DNA from: a virus | Length of the DNA stretch: 55,711 nucleotides | Direction: 5' to 3' (one strand) | Virus record (IMG/VR): IMGVR_UViG_3300046822_000225 | Coordinates: 1 to 55,711 of that record | In this document: one piece after another, positions 1-8,912 of the stretch | Layout: each line of letters starts with the position of its first letter | Position numbering within the stretch: position 1 is the first letter of the stretch | Made by a program: the position numbers and the translations under genes | Notes under the pieces: generated by a model | The model's input: the letters and a program-made list of their open reading frames with translations, nothing else | What the model was told of the DNA's origin: nothing | Database searches by the model: none

Positions 1-85
1 CGCTGACAGACACACACAGCAGCCAGACGCCCAAAAGACCCCGTTTTTCCTTGCCCTCGCGCCGTTTCCCGCGCGCGGGGAGAAA

Positions 86-132
86 GTGGTCTCGCGGTCG
101 AGATCGGACGCCCCTTCATGCCCCGAGACCAC
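86..132. repeat. 9-bp inverted repeat around terminase small start
   Basis: GTGGTCTCG at 86-94 is the exact reverse complement of CGAGACCAC at 124-132, with the first ATG of the terminase small gene (118) inside the 29-nt loop. It may fold over the start codon in the mRNA or be a terminase recognition site near the packaging end. The role is inferred. Confidence 0.5.
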
Positions 133-609
133 ACGAGCTACCCGGACGCGCTGCGGCCGCCGGCGCGCGTGAAGACGCAGTGGGCACGCCGCGCTAAGGC
201 GATCGCTGACCGCGGCTACACAGCTCGCTGGACCGCGTTCTGGAAGCGCACCGCGCTTGCGGCACGCAGGCAGCCCGGCTGGAAGGACTCAGACGTCCAT
301 CTGGTCGCCGAGTACGTACGTCGTTGCCGCCTGGCGGAGCTGCATGTCGAGGAAGCCGAAGCCGATCCCTATCCCGCCAACCCGGACTCAGGGTTCCTAC
401 GGCCGCATCCGGGATGGGAACGCTCCCTTGGCGAAGCGCGCGAGGCGCGCGCGATCGCCGCGGCGCTCGGTCTGCTGCCGTCGACACGTCGCGCGGCCGC
501 GATCGACGTTCCCAAGATCGACAACCCGCGCTCCGCCGGCAAGGCATCGCAGCCGGAGAACGGCGGCTGGATCGACAACCAGCGCGGCGCGGATGGCCAA
601 CCGCTCTAG
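118..609 (+). CDS. terS: Terminase small subunit (P27-like)
   Basis: This 163-aa protein probably recognises phage DNA for packaging. The central part (about residues 55-125) is helical, with a segment HPGWERSLGEAREAR followed by AAALGLLPSTRR. That matches the usual C-terminal pattern of P27-type small terminases, in which a conserved helix is followed by a short LGL-TPS-like stretch. The 3' end overlaps the large-subunit gene by 17 nt in another frame. No strong ribosome site precedes the ATG, and the start lies inside an inverted repeat. The assignment rests on position directly before the large subunit plus this pattern; the basic N-terminus would be the DNA-binding part. Confidence 0.72.
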   Translation: MPRDHTSYPDALRPPARVKTQWARRAKAIADRGYTARWTAFWKRTALAARRQPGWKDSDVHLVAEYVRRCRLAELHVEEAEADPYPANPDSGFLRPHPGWERSLGEAREARAIAAALGLLPSTRRAAAIDVPKIDNPRSAGKASQPENGGWIDNQRGADGQPL

Positions 610-2233
610 GCGGCTGCCGCCCGGCGTTCGCCTGCCGCAGTGGTCACCCGCCAACGAGACGCTCGAGCACTTCGAGCGCTTCGCGCACTCGCTGTGGGTC
701 CCTGGCGCCGGTGAGCGCCTGCGGTTGCGCTCGTTTCAGCTGTGCAAGCTGGAGGACTACTTCGCCGGCGACCCCGTCGACCCGGAGTTCTTCTCCCACC
801 TCTGGCTGGAGCCGACGGGGCAGGGCAAATCGGGGCTCCTCGGTGCGGTGGCGCTTCACCACAGCACCTACTGCGTACCGCGCCCGCGCGTGTTCGTCAT
901 CGGCGGCACGTTCTCCCAAGCGCGCAACACGACCGACGCGGCGGCCGGGTTCGTCTTCGAGGCCAAGGCGCACCGCGAGCTGCTAGGCGCGTGGTGGGAT
1001 CCGCAGGAGCACTCCGGTGGCCGGCTGCTGCCGCTATGGCTGGATGACGTGGATGTCGGCATCTTCGCGCGCTCCGCTGGCCGCACGCGCGAGGCCGCCG
1101 GCGGCGCGAGCGTGGAAGGCAAGAACCCGACGCTCATCCTGGTCGAGGAGAAGCACCGCCACGCCGACGGCGGAGCTGCCGTCAACACGCTGATCACCAA
1201 GACGATCAAGGCGGCCGCCGTCGGCCGCGCCGTGAAGGTCGTGACCGTCACGACCGCAGGCACCGACCGCAAAAGCGCGCTTGGCCGCGACATTGCCAGG
1301 GTCACCGACGAGCTGGCCGGCGCGAAGGTGCAGCGCGGGCTGCGCCCGGGCGAGTACTACACCCGCGCGATCGACGCCGACGGCGACACCGTCGCGCACA
1401 TGTGGGAGGTGCCGGAGCAGATCTCGCCGCCCAGCGACGACTCCGACACCGCCGCACTGGAAGAGTTCCTCGGGCACGTCAAGCGCGCAAACCCCGCCGA
1501 GTGGATCACGGTCAAGGGCCTCAAACGGATCTGGCGGTCGATGAACCGCCACGGGCGCTGGATGTTCCTGCGCCAGAACGCCAACCAGTGGGTCGCGACC
1601 GGCTTCGCCGCAATCGACCGCGGCCAGTGGGCGCACCTGAAGGTCAACGAACTGGAGATCCCCGCCGGCAAGGGCGTGCGCGTATTCGTCGGCCTGGACC
1701 GGGCGTCAAAGTGGGACAGCACCGCGATCGTTCCCGTCTGGAAGCCTAAGGACGGCGGCCGCATACGCGTCGCCGGCGCCACTATCCTGGAGTCACCGCG
1801 CAACGGCAAGCGCCGACGCACACGCGAGGTCGGCGAGCTGCTGGAGACGATGCGGCTGCGCTGGCCGGACATGGTGATCGTCTTCGATCGCAACCAAGGA
1901 GGCGGCGACGTCGCCGAGGAGCTCGAGGAAGAGCACGGCCTGACGATCATCGACCACGACCAGGGGCAGGCGTTCGACCTCGCGTCGATGCGCCTGGCCG
2001 AGTACGTCGAACAGGCCAAGCTCGAGCACGACGGCAACGCCAAGCTGTCTGCGCACGTGCTCGCCGCAGTCCTGCGCGAGACGTCGGGCGGGAAGCGCTG
2101 GCGCGGAGAAGCGCCCGATGACGAGACCCAGATCGATGGGTTCGACGCGCTCGCGATGGCGCTGCACATGGCGAGCACCGCCGACGACGACAAGCCCTTC
2201 AACCTCGCGGACTACCGGATCGGAGTGCTATGA
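593..2233 (+). CDS. terL: Terminase large subunit
   Basis: This is the ATP-driven DNA packaging motor and headful/cos nuclease. The ATG at 593 (residues MANRSRRLPP) is chosen because it sits at the end of the small-subunit gene; the frame is open much further upstream but only as shadow. The 546-aa product has a Walker A-type loop EPTGQGKS at about residues 73-80 and a Walker B strand LILVEE at about 181-186. A C-terminal RNase H-like nuclease has acidic residues in VGLDRAS (Asp369), VFDRNQGGGD (Asp432) and IDGFDALA (Asp515/518). Length and domain order are normal for Terminase_1-type proteins. It overlaps the next gene by 4 nt. Confidence 0.95.
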   Translation: MANRSRRLPPGVRLPQWSPANETLEHFERFAHSLWVPGAGERLRLRSFQLCKLEDYFAGDPVDPEFFSHLWLEPTGQGKSGLLGAVALHHSTYCVPRPRVFVIGGTFSQARNTTDAAAGFVFEAKAHRELLGAWWDPQEHSGGRLLPLWLDDVDVGIFARSAGRTREAAGGASVEGKNPTLILVEEKHRHADGGAAVNTLITKTIKAAAVGRAVKVVTVTTAGTDRKSALGRDIARVTDELAGAKVQRGLRPGEYYTRAIDADGDTVAHMWEVPEQISPPSDDSDTAALEEFLGHVKRANPAEWITVKGLKRIWRSMNRHGRWMFLRQNANQWVATGFAAIDRGQWAHLKVNELEIPAGKGVRVFVGLDRASKWDSTAIVPVWKPKDGGRIRVAGATILESPRNGKRRRTREVGELLETMRLRWPDMVIVFDRNQGGGDVAEELEEEHGLTIIDHDQGQAFDLASMRLAEYVEQAKLEHDGNAKLSAHVLAAVLRETSGGKRWRGEAPDDETQIDGFDALAMALHMASTADDDKPFNLADYRIGVL

Positions 2234-2628
2234 CCACCACCACGATCTGCGTCACCGTCCTGTGCCTCGCCGCCGTCGCCGCATGGCTGATCCGCTCCAA
2301 CTGCAAGGACCAGAACGCGATACGACGGCTGGGCGTGGATCGCCAGGCGGCCGCCGAGGCGTCTACCAGCGAGCTCGCCGACGCGGTTCGCGCCGTCAGA
2401 CGTGTCGCTGAGCGCTTGGCACCCGCGCCGACGCGGACGGGCAGGCCCACGACGATCCACACGCACGACCACCTCACGATCACAGGCGTCGTGCTCGACG
2501 AATACGAGGACCGCACGCGCCTGACGGATGCGCGCCTGGTCACAAGCGCCGGCGAGCAGCCGGTGCCCGGCGGCGTGGCGACGATCCTGAAGGCCAACGA
2601 GTCCTGGCGCCAGGAGCACGGCGGCTGA
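2230..2628 (+). CDS. Small single-span membrane protein, unknown function
   Basis: This 132-aa protein starts with a hydrophobic segment (about residues 5-22, [15 protein letters not shown]) followed by a polar, charged remainder. It is translationally coupled on both sides: its ATG overlaps the terminase stop, and its stop overlaps the portal start (TGATG). The family is not recognised. The position between terminase and portal suggests late expression, but nothing in the sequence shows a structural role. Confidence 0.75.
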   Translation: MTTTTICVTVLCLAAVAAWLIRSNCKDQNAIRRLGVDRQAAAEASTSELADAVRAVRRVAERLAPAPTRTGRPTTIHTHDHLTITGVVLDEYEDRTRLTDARLVTSAGEQPVPGGVATILKANESWRQEHGG

Positions 2629-3938
2629 TGGGCGTCATGTACGACATGGATCTCGGCCCGATCGAGATCGCGCCCGGGCGCGGAGACCTGCGGTTCAGCT
2701 CGCGGCCCGCCTACGCAGCATGGACACCGTCAACGGTCGCGCTGACTCATCGCCGAGTCAGCTACGCGCAGATCTTCGCGACCCAGCCGATGATCGCCGC
2801 AGCGGTCATGCGCCTGCTCAGCTGGAGCGTGCGCGTCCCGCTGAAGGTCTATCGCCGCACCGGTGAGGACTCTCGCGAGCGCCTGAGGCCCGGCGACCAT
2901 GTGCTCGCCGACGCGATCGCGACACCATGGGAGCGCGGCACGACAGCGCAGCTGGTCATGAGCCTGCTCGGCCCGCTGCTCGTGCACGGCAACGCGCTGG
3001 ACGCGATCGACGAGGGCGCCGGCGGCGCGATCCGCTTCCTGCCGGCCGACTACCGGTTCGCGCGCCCGATCATGCCGTGGCGCGACACGATCGCCGGCTG
3101 GGAACTGGACATCGACCACCCCGACACGCACCGCAGCATCAGCGTCGACGACATGCTGCACGTGACCTGGTGGTCGCCGCTGGGCCCGCTCGGCGTCAGC
3201 CCGCTGCAGCAGCTCGGCGTGACACTGAACATCGAGGACGCCGCCCAGCGCCACCAGCAGTCGATGCTGCGAAACGGCGCCCGCCCTCCCTCGGCGATCA
3301 TCGCCAGCCCGGACTTCATCGCCCAGGAAGACGACTTCAAACGCACGATGATGGACCAGCTGCGTGCCGACATCACGCAGCTGTACTCAGGTCCGGAGAA
3401 CTCCGGCCGGCCCGCGCTCCTGCCACCAGGCCTGGACTGGAAGCAGGTCGGACACACCGCTGTCGAGGCTGAGCTGATCAGCCAGCGTCTCGTCGCCCGC
3501 GAGGAGATCGGCGCCGTCTACCACCTGCCGCCGGGCGTACTCGGCCTGCACCTCGACAAGGGCACGACCCTCCCCGAGCAGCGCCAGATGGCGTACATGG
3601 ACGGGCTCGCACCACCGCTCATCCTGATCGAGCAGATCATCAACGCCCAGCTGATCCAGGCGCTGCTGCGCGAGAACGACATCTTCGTCGAGCACGACTT
3701 CGCGGGAATCCTGCGCGGCGACCGCCTCAAGGAGGTCGAAGCGATCCGCGGATCCATCGCGAGCGCGCTCATGACCCCCAACGAGGGCCGCTCGACGCTG
3801 AATCTCCCGCGCTCCGACCAGGCGGGCATGAACGACTTCTACCTGCCACGCAACAACCTCTGGCCGCTCTCCGTGCCCTACCCGCAGAACGGCATGGGCG
3901 CAGACGCCAACGCGGCGCCCGACGGCGCTGCCATCTAG
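2628..3938 (+). CDS. Portal protein (HK97 family)
   Basis: This 436-aa protein should form the dodecameric ring at the capsid vertex through which DNA passes. The N-terminal part has the typical segment of the family, with a serine/tyrosine entry ([18 protein letters not shown]) followed by [13 protein letters not shown]. The middle has repeated short strands and helices, including [16 protein letters not shown] and a C-terminal clip/stem region about residues 270-350 ([18 protein letters not shown]). The length is typical of HK97-type portals. Gene order terminase-portal-protease-capsid supports the call. Pro- and Gly-rich C-terminal residues are probably disordered. Confidence 0.93.
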   Translation: MGVMYDMDLGPIEIAPGRGDLRFSSRPAYAAWTPSTVALTHRRVSYAQIFATQPMIAAAVMRLLSWSVRVPLKVYRRTGEDSRERLRPGDHVLADAIATPWERGTTAQLVMSLLGPLLVHGNALDAIDEGAGGAIRFLPADYRFARPIMPWRDTIAGWELDIDHPDTHRSISVDDMLHVTWWSPLGPLGVSPLQQLGVTLNIEDAAQRHQQSMLRNGARPPSAIIASPDFIAQEDDFKRTMMDQLRADITQLYSGPENSGRPALLPPGLDWKQVGHTAVEAELISQRLVAREEIGAVYHLPPGVLGLHLDKGTTLPEQRQMAYMDGLAPPLILIEQIINAQLIQALLRENDIFVEHDFAGILRGDRLKEVEAIRGSIASALMTPNEGRSTLNLPRSDQAGMNDFYLPRNNLWPLSVPYPQNGMGADANAAPDGAAI

Positions 3939-3981
3939 CACCCGCGCGACCGCGCGACCAACCGACCCCCAGGAGGTCCAG

Positions 3982-5064
3982 ATGCCGGATTCCTCGCGGA
4001 CCGCTGCCCGCGACCTGTACACGCAGGCCGCTGTCGCCGGGGTCGCACCGCTGATGCTCGGCTGCTCACCCTGGGCTGTGCGCGGCGACATGCTGCCGCG
4101 TCTGGCTGCCGCGGCCGCGCTGCCGATCCTCGCGGGGTTCACGACCAGCGCCGCCGCACCGACCGATCAGCCGATCAGCGGCGGCGTCGCAGTGATCCCG
4201 CTGACCGGCATCATCACCCCGCAGGGCTCCTGGATGAGCTTCCTGTTCGGCGGCGCGCCCGGCGGACTGGCCGCGTTCATGGAGGCCTTCGACGCCGCCA
4301 TCAACTCGCCGGACGTCACCGCGATCGTGATAGACGTCGACTCACCAGGCGGCCTGTGCGACATGGTTCCCGAGACCGCCGCGGAGATCCGCGAAGCACG
4401 CGGCAGCAAACCGATCGTCGCGATCGCCGACACCATGATGTGCTCGGCCGCGTACTGGATCGCTTCCCAGGCCGACGAGATCGTCGCGACACCCAGCGGC
4501 TACGCCGGCTCGGTCGGCGTCTATCGCGTGCACGAGGACTGGTCGCGCTGGAACACAGAGGCCGGCATCGCCGTCACGTACGTGCATGCCGGCCAGTACA
4601 AGGTCGAGGGCAACCCCGACGAGCCGCTGGACCAGGAAGCGCGCGACCAGTGGCAGTCCGACGTCGACGACATCTACGCGATGTTCGTTGCCGACGTCGC
4701 GCAGGCGCGCGGTATCAGCACCGACGATGTCATCGCCAACTATGGCGAGGGCCGCACCCTTAACGCGCAGCGTGCGCTGGACGCCGGCGTCATCGATCGC
4801 ATCGGGACCTACGAGGACGTCGTAGGTGCCCTGATCGGGGGCCGCACAGGCACCGCAGCGAGCGCTGCGACCGCGAGACCGCGGCGCATCACCGCCGCGA
4901 AGCCCCGGCCAACCGGCACCGCCACTCAAAACGAACTGCGCGCCGAGCTCGGCCTCCCGAGCATCGACAAACCAGCTGGTCAAGACACCGATGCGGGCAA
5001 GCCGGCCGAGATGAGCGATGAGCAGCGCGAGATCCGCGCCGCCCAGCTCCTCGCCGACGACTGA
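3982..5064 (+). CDS. Head maturation protease, S49 (SppA/lambda C) type
   Basis: This 360-aa serine peptidase probably trims scaffold and capsid N-termini inside the prohead. The core (about residues 65-290) has the clan-SK fold pattern: VIDVDSPGG (about 117-124), then the catalytic serine in MMCSAAYWI (Ser155), then a lysine in GQYKVEGNPDEP (Lys207), the S49 Ser/Lys dyad. The C-terminal 70 residues are charged and low-complexity and may act as scaffold, as in lambda C/Nu3-type genes; that is an inference. A strong ribosome site, AGGAGGT, lies 6 nt before the ATG. It is followed by tandem hairpins and then the capsid gene. Confidence 0.9.
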   Translation: MPDSSRTAARDLYTQAAVAGVAPLMLGCSPWAVRGDMLPRLAAAAALPILAGFTTSAAAPTDQPISGGVAVIPLTGIITPQGSWMSFLFGGAPGGLAAFMEAFDAAINSPDVTAIVIDVDSPGGLCDMVPETAAEIREARGSKPIVAIADTMMCSAAYWIASQADEIVATPSGYAGSVGVYRVHEDWSRWNTEAGIAVTYVHAGQYKVEGNPDEPLDQEARDQWQSDVDDIYAMFVADVAQARGISTDDVIANYGEGRTLNAQRALDAGVIDRIGTYEDVVGALIGGRTGTAASAATARPRRITAAKPRPTGTATQNELRAELGLPSIDKPAGQDTDAGKPAEMSDEQREIRAAQLLADD

Positions 5065-5083
5065 CCCGCTCGCACCCCTGCTT

Positions 5084-5122
5084 CGCCCCGACGGGGCGGC
5101 GAAATCGCGGCCAACGGGCCGC
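5084..5122 (+). promoter_or_regulatory. Two tandem hairpins between protease and capsid genes
   Basis: CGCCCC-GAC-GGGGCG (5084-5098) and GCGGCC-AACG-GGCCGC (5107-5122) are two perfect 6-bp stems in the 93-nt gap before the capsid gene. No T-run follows, so they are not classic terminators. They could be RNA processing or stability elements that raise capsid mRNA relative to the upstream genes. The function is inferred. Confidence 0.5.
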
Positions 5123-5157
5123 AAACCCATGCCCCACCAAGGAGGGCGAAACACACC

Positions 5158-6438
5158 ATGCCAGCCACAGCGACCCCCACGCTCAAGGACCGCCTGAAGG
5201 AGGTCCGCGAGAGCCTGTCCGCGCTGCGCGACACGCGCGCCGCGGCGCTCATCGAGCGTGACGCCGCCAAGAAGTCCTTCGCGGGCGCCACCGACATCAG
5301 CAAGGACTCGCCGGAATTCCTGGCGGCCAAGGAAGCCGTCCGCAAGGTCGGTGAGACGGAGGACAAGATCACCGACCTCAAGGAGGTCGAGGTCGGCATC
5401 CTTGAGATGCTCGGCCAGCACGACGAGATCGCCACCGCCACCAAGGCCGCCGGCAGCGACGAGAGCCGCGAGCAGCATGGCTGGAACGCCGCGCGCCTGC
5501 TGCAGGGCGAGGACATCCGCCGTCAGCTCGCGCACGCCGCCACCACCCAGGAGCGCGTCGGACCGATCCGCCTCGGCGAGGTCGCGAGCCGCGAGACGCT
5601 CGCCGCCGACATCGCGCCGACCTCCAACCAGCGGCGCGGCGACTACTACGGCATCGTGCCGCAGCTGCTGCGCCCGCTGACGATCCTCGACATCCTGCCG
5701 ACCGCCACGATGAACGGCAACCTCCTGCCGTACACCGTCGAGTCCGGGTCGTTCCTGGCCGCGGAGACCGCTGAGGGCTCCACCAAGCCCGAGGACAGCG
5801 TCATCTACACCGACGCGTCGGCGCAGGCGCAGACGATCGCGGCGTGGATGAAGATCCGCAAGCAGGCCCTGGAGGACGTCCAGGCGATGCAGGGCATCAT
5901 CGACAACCGCCTGCGCTACTCCGTGCGTCGCCGCCTCGAGGCCCAGGTCCTCAACGGCAACGGCAGCGACCCGAACCTGCGCGGCATCCTTCAGACCAGC
6001 GGGATCGGCGCCGTCGCGTTTGACGCCGGCGAGCTCGTCGCCGACCAGATCCTGTCCGGCATCACGCTCGTTCTGCTCGCCGACGCAATGGCGGACGGCA
6101 TCGCTCTGCACCCGACCGACTGGCAGACCGTTCTGAAGGCCAAAGCCAGCGGCGACGGGCACTACTTCTCCGGCGGCCCGTTCACGATGACGCCGCAGGT
6201 GATGTGGGGAATCCCGCTGATCCCATCCAAGGCGATCCCTGTCGGACACTCGCTCGTCGGCGACTACTCGATCGGCGCGACGCTGTTCATCCGCACCGGC
6301 GTCAGCGTCTCGCTGTCGGACTCCGACCAGGACGACTTCATCAGGAACCGCATGACGTTGCTCGGTGAGATGCGCGCCGCGCTGGCCGTGTTCCGGCCGT
6401 CCGCGTTCGTCGACGTCGACCTCAGCGCCGCGCCGTGA
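5158..6438 (+). CDS. Major capsid protein, HK97 fold
   Basis: This 426-aa protein builds the icosahedral shell. Residues 8-110 are a strongly charged, helical, coiled-coil-like delta domain (KDRLKEVRESLSALRDTR...), expected to be removed by the upstream protease. From about residue 155 on it has the HK97 pattern: YYGIVPQLLRPLTILDILPT, TVESGSFLAAETAEGSTKPE, and a spine helix region MKIRKQALEDVQAMQGIIDNR. The loop near IGATLFIRTGVSVSLSDSDQDDF and the RNRMTLLGEMRAALAVFRP end are typical P-domain/A-domain features. A clear AAGGAGG ribosome site precedes the ATG. It is probably the most highly expressed gene here. Confidence 0.95.
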   Translation: MPATATPTLKDRLKEVRESLSALRDTRAAALIERDAAKKSFAGATDISKDSPEFLAAKEAVRKVGETEDKITDLKEVEVGILEMLGQHDEIATATKAAGSDESREQHGWNAARLLQGEDIRRQLAHAATTQERVGPIRLGEVASRETLAADIAPTSNQRRGDYYGIVPQLLRPLTILDILPTATMNGNLLPYTVESGSFLAAETAEGSTKPEDSVIYTDASAQAQTIAAWMKIRKQALEDVQAMQGIIDNRLRYSVRRRLEAQVLNGNGSDPNLRGILQTSGIGAVAFDAGELVADQILSGITLVLLADAMADGIALHPTDWQTVLKAKASGDGHYFSGGPFTMTPQVMWGIPLIPSKAIPVGHSLVGDYSIGATLFIRTGVSVSLSDSDQDDFIRNRMTLLGEMRAALAVFRPSAFVDVDLSAAP

Positions 6439-6806
6439 GCCCGCTCGACAGGCAGGGCAACTACTTCCCGGGCGACGTCGCTCGCCCGGACGCCGCGTTC
6501 GCATCCGCGACGAAGACAACGTCCGGCAACGACACGGCCTTCAACACCAACCAGGCCAAGTCGCTGGAGGCGTTCCTCACCGTCACCGCGGCGTCAGGAA
6601 CAACCCCCACGCTCGACGTGCGCCTGGAGACCTCGGTCGACGCCGGAGCGACATGGCGCACCGTCGCCTCACTCGCACAGATCACAGTGGCCGGCGCGCG
6701 CAACGGCGTGCTCGGACCGCTCGGCGACCAGTGCCGATGGGCCTGGACCATCGCCGGCACCACGCCCTCGTTCACGTTCAGCATCGCGGTGGAGGCGAAC
6801 AACTAG
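6435..6806 (+). CDS. Beta-rich small virion protein, possible head decoration
   Basis: This 123-aa protein starts at a GTG that overlaps the capsid stop (GTGA), so translation is coupled to the capsid gene. The sequence is rich in Thr, Ala and Val with alternating strands (TLDVRLETSVDAGATWRTVAS, SFTFSIAVEANN), suggesting a beta-sandwich. There is no recognised family. Position and coupling suggest a capsid-binding decoration protein or the stalk of a fibre; this is inference. Confidence 0.75.
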   Translation: MSPLDRQGNYFPGDVARPDAAFASATKTTSGNDTAFNTNQAKSLEAFLTVTAASGTTPTLDVRLETSVDAGATWRTVASLAQITVAGARNGVLGPLGDQCRWAWTIAGTTPSFTFSIAVEANN

Positions 6807-7139
6807 ATGACCACCTTCTACAGCCAGACCGACCTGCCGCTCTGCGAGCAGGACATGACCGTCGCCCAGATCATCGATCACGGCGTCGAGATCAAGCGCA
6901 AGCTGTTCGCCGGCCAGCGCGTACCCGCCGACCTCATCGAGGCCTACCACGCCGCCACCGGCGACGAGCCGGTCGCCGACGAGTCGGCGACCGGCCCGGA
7001 CTACTCGAAGATGACGCCGGAGGATCTCCGCGCGCTCGTCGACGAACGCCAGCTGCAGGTTCAGGGCAGCGGCGCGAACGGCAACATCATCAAGACGGAC
7101 CTCGTCAACGCCCTCGTCGCCTCCGACAGCGCGGACTGA
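6807..7139 (+). CDS. Small protein with SAP/HeH-like C-terminal domain
   Basis: This 110-aa protein begins at the ATG directly after the preceding stop. Its C-terminal part (about residues 63-108, MTPEDLRALVDERQLQVQGS then IIKTDLVNALVAS) resembles SAP or HeH/LEM-like helix-extended-loop-helix motifs, in which a hydrophobic helix, a turn with Gly, and a second helix with a basic residue often bind nucleic acid. Such proteins are often found next to phage capsid genes. The N-terminal part is acidic and unassigned. A role in head completion or packaging is plausible but not shown. Confidence 0.72.
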   Translation: MTTFYSQTDLPLCEQDMTVAQIIDHGVEIKRKLFAGQRVPADLIEAYHAATGDEPVADESATGPDYSKMTPEDLRALVDERQLQVQGSGANGNIIKTDLVNALVASDSAD

Positions 7140-7148
7140 TCTCAGTCC

Positions 7149-7514
7149 ATGCCGGACCTGAGCGTCGCCGCCCAACTCGAAGTCGACGCGGGCGGCGGCA
7201 CCACCCGGCAACTCTCCGTCAACGACTTCACGGCGCCGGCGACAGGTGCCGCGACCGAGATCACCCAGACGGCGATCCTCGCGTCACTGGATCACCTGAT
7301 CGCGGTAGTTGCAGCCCACGCGTCGCAGACGTTCGTGCAGTCATCACCCTCGGCGATCTGGGTGATCGTGCACAACATGGGTGGTCACCCCACCGTGACC
7401 GTCGTGGACTCCGGCGGCACCCTGCAGCTTGGCGGTGTCACCTACGACAGCGATGCCCAAGTGACCGTCACGTTCTCCGCGCCGTTCAGCGGCAAGGCAT
7501 ACCTGAGCCTCTAA
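7149..7514 (+). CDS. Fibre-type beta domain protein
   Basis: This 121-aa protein has a C-terminal domain (about residues 70-121) with a pattern common at the ends of phage fibre and receptor-binding proteins: a Trp followed by VIVHNMGGHPTVTVVDSGG, then YDSDAQVTVTFSAPFSGKAYLSL. The same kind of module ends the next gene (THNLG...). The N-terminal half is helical with a TEITQTAILASLDHL stretch. It lies in the cluster between capsid and connector genes, so it may be attached to the head rather than the tail. Confidence 0.72.
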   Translation: MPDLSVAAQLEVDAGGGTTRQLSVNDFTAPATGAATEITQTAILASLDHLIAVVAAHASQTFVQSSPSAIWVIVHNMGGHPTVTVVDSGGTLQLGGVTYDSDAQVTVTFSAPFSGKAYLSL

Positions 7515-7527
7515 GGAGGCCCCCCGC

Positions 7528-8628
7528 ATGACCGTCTCGGTCCTTGACCCCCTTGATCTGAACCTCAATCAGATCCTCAACATGCTGCTGCAGGTCCTCG
7601 CGTCCAACCCCGGGTCGGGGCCCGAGGGACGCCTGCTCTACAACAGCACCACCAAGAAGATTCAGTGGCACAACGGCACGACATACGTCGGCCCGTACTT
7701 TGACACGACGCGCCTGGATCAGATCACCGCGCCGGCCGCGAGCGTCAGCCTCAGCTCGCAGAAGATCACCAACCTCCTCGACGGCACCGGGCCACAGGAC
7801 GCCGTCTCGAAGGCACAGCTGGATGCCGCGACGCTCGGCATCACCAACAAGCACGTCGCGAGCGTCGTGTCACTCGCCAACCAGACTCTGTCGGGCTTGC
7901 CGACGACCGACTCGATCACGCTGACGGATGGCCAGGTCACTCTGCTCACCGCGCAGACGACGCCATCCCAGAACGGCCTCTGGGCCGTGCACTCCGGCGC
8001 TTGGACGCGACCGTCGTTCTTCGCGACCGGATCTGACGCGGCCGGCTCATACGTCTTCATCGAGCAGGGCACCATCTGGAACACGACCGGTTGGTCGATC
8101 AGCGGTGGCAGCCCGATCACCATCGACACGACCGCTCAGACCTGGACGCAATTCTCCGGGACAGGCGAGATCACCGCCGGCGCGGGTCTCTCGAAGACCG
8201 GCAACACCCTCGACGTCAACGTCGACAACTCCTCGATCGAGATCAACGCCGACACTCTGCGCGTCAAAGCGCTCGGGATCGTCAACGCGATGATCGCGAA
8301 CACCACGATCGACCTCACCACGAAGGTCACCGGCCTGCTCCCCGTGCTCAATGGCGGCACCGGGGCATCCACGGCGGCGGGCGCCCGCACGAACATCGGC
8401 GCCGTCGGCAAGTTCGCGGCAGACGTCACCGGCGACGGCTCAACGACATCCTTCGCGGTCACGCACAACCTTGGAACGCTCGACCTCTCCGGTGCAGAGG
8501 TTTGGGAAGTCAGCACCGGCGGCGAGGTCATCATCGAGAAGATCAAGACCAGCACCAACGTGCTGACCGTCAACTTCGGGACCGCACCAGCTGTCGCCAA
8601 GGTCTACCGCGTCGTCGTCAGCGCCTGA
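7528..8628 (+). CDS. Tail-fibre-like protein
   Basis: This 366-aa protein is preceded by a strong ribosome site (AAGGAGG). It carries several fibre hallmarks: an N-terminal segment reading GRLLYNSTTKKIQWHNGTTY, a middle domain with TTPSQNGLWAVHSG and FIEQGTIWNTTGW (often seen in phage fibre proteins), the repeat motif LNGGTGASTAAGARTNIG (about 277-294), and a C-terminal FAVTHNLGTLDLSGAEVWE domain. It likely forms a trimeric fibre that contacts the host surface or displays on the capsid. The start of the next gene overlaps its stop (TGATG). Confidence 0.85.
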   Translation: MTVSVLDPLDLNLNQILNMLLQVLASNPGSGPEGRLLYNSTTKKIQWHNGTTYVGPYFDTTRLDQITAPAASVSLSSQKITNLLDGTGPQDAVSKAQLDAATLGITNKHVASVVSLANQTLSGLPTTDSITLTDGQVTLLTAQTTPSQNGLWAVHSGAWTRPSFFATGSDAAGSYVFIEQGTIWNTTGWSISGGSPITIDTTAQTWTQFSGTGEITAGAGLSKTGNTLDVNVDNSSIEINADTLRVKALGIVNAMIANTTIDLTTKVTGLLPVLNGGTGASTAAGARTNIGAVGKFAADVTGDGSTTSFAVTHNLGTLDLSGAEVWEVSTGGEVIIEKIKTSTNVLTVNFGTAPAVAKVYRVVVSA

Positions 8629-8912
8629 TGACCGTCCCGATTCTCACCCCGATCACGCTGCCCAAGCTCGCGGCCGCTCCCTCCTCCCCAAACGAAGGCG
8701 ACGAGTACTACGACACGACGCTTCACCAGGTCGGCTACTGGAATGGCGTGTCATGGGTGTATGGCAGCTCGAGCTCGGTCCAGCTCACGCCCTACTTCCT
8801 CGCTGACGGCACCACGTTCACGGTGCCAACCAACACCGACGCACAGTCCTCCATGTTCAAGTTCTACGACGGCTTCTGGACCATCGACGGCTTCCTCACC
8901 GACGTCCTATGA
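8628..8912 (+). CDS. Small fibre-associated protein
   Basis: The ATG at 8628 overlaps the previous stop; the frame is open much further upstream, but only as shadow of the fibre gene. The 94-aa product contains the motif SSPNEGDEYYDTTLHQVGYW followed by NGVSWVYG, which is frequent in phage fibre proteins, and then a small beta domain with FYDGFWTIDGFL. It is probably a fibre tip, adaptor or truncated fibre copy. It is coupled to the next gene by ATGA. Confidence 0.75.
   Translation: MTVPILTPITLPKLAAAPSSPNEGDEYYDTTLHQVGYWNGVSWVYGSSSSVQLTPYFLADGTTFTVPTNTDAQSSMFKFYDGFWTIDGFLTDVL

Noticed and set aside
4342-6519. 725-aa minus-strand open frame
   Set aside because: It lies opposite the protease and capsid genes and results from GC-rich third positions.
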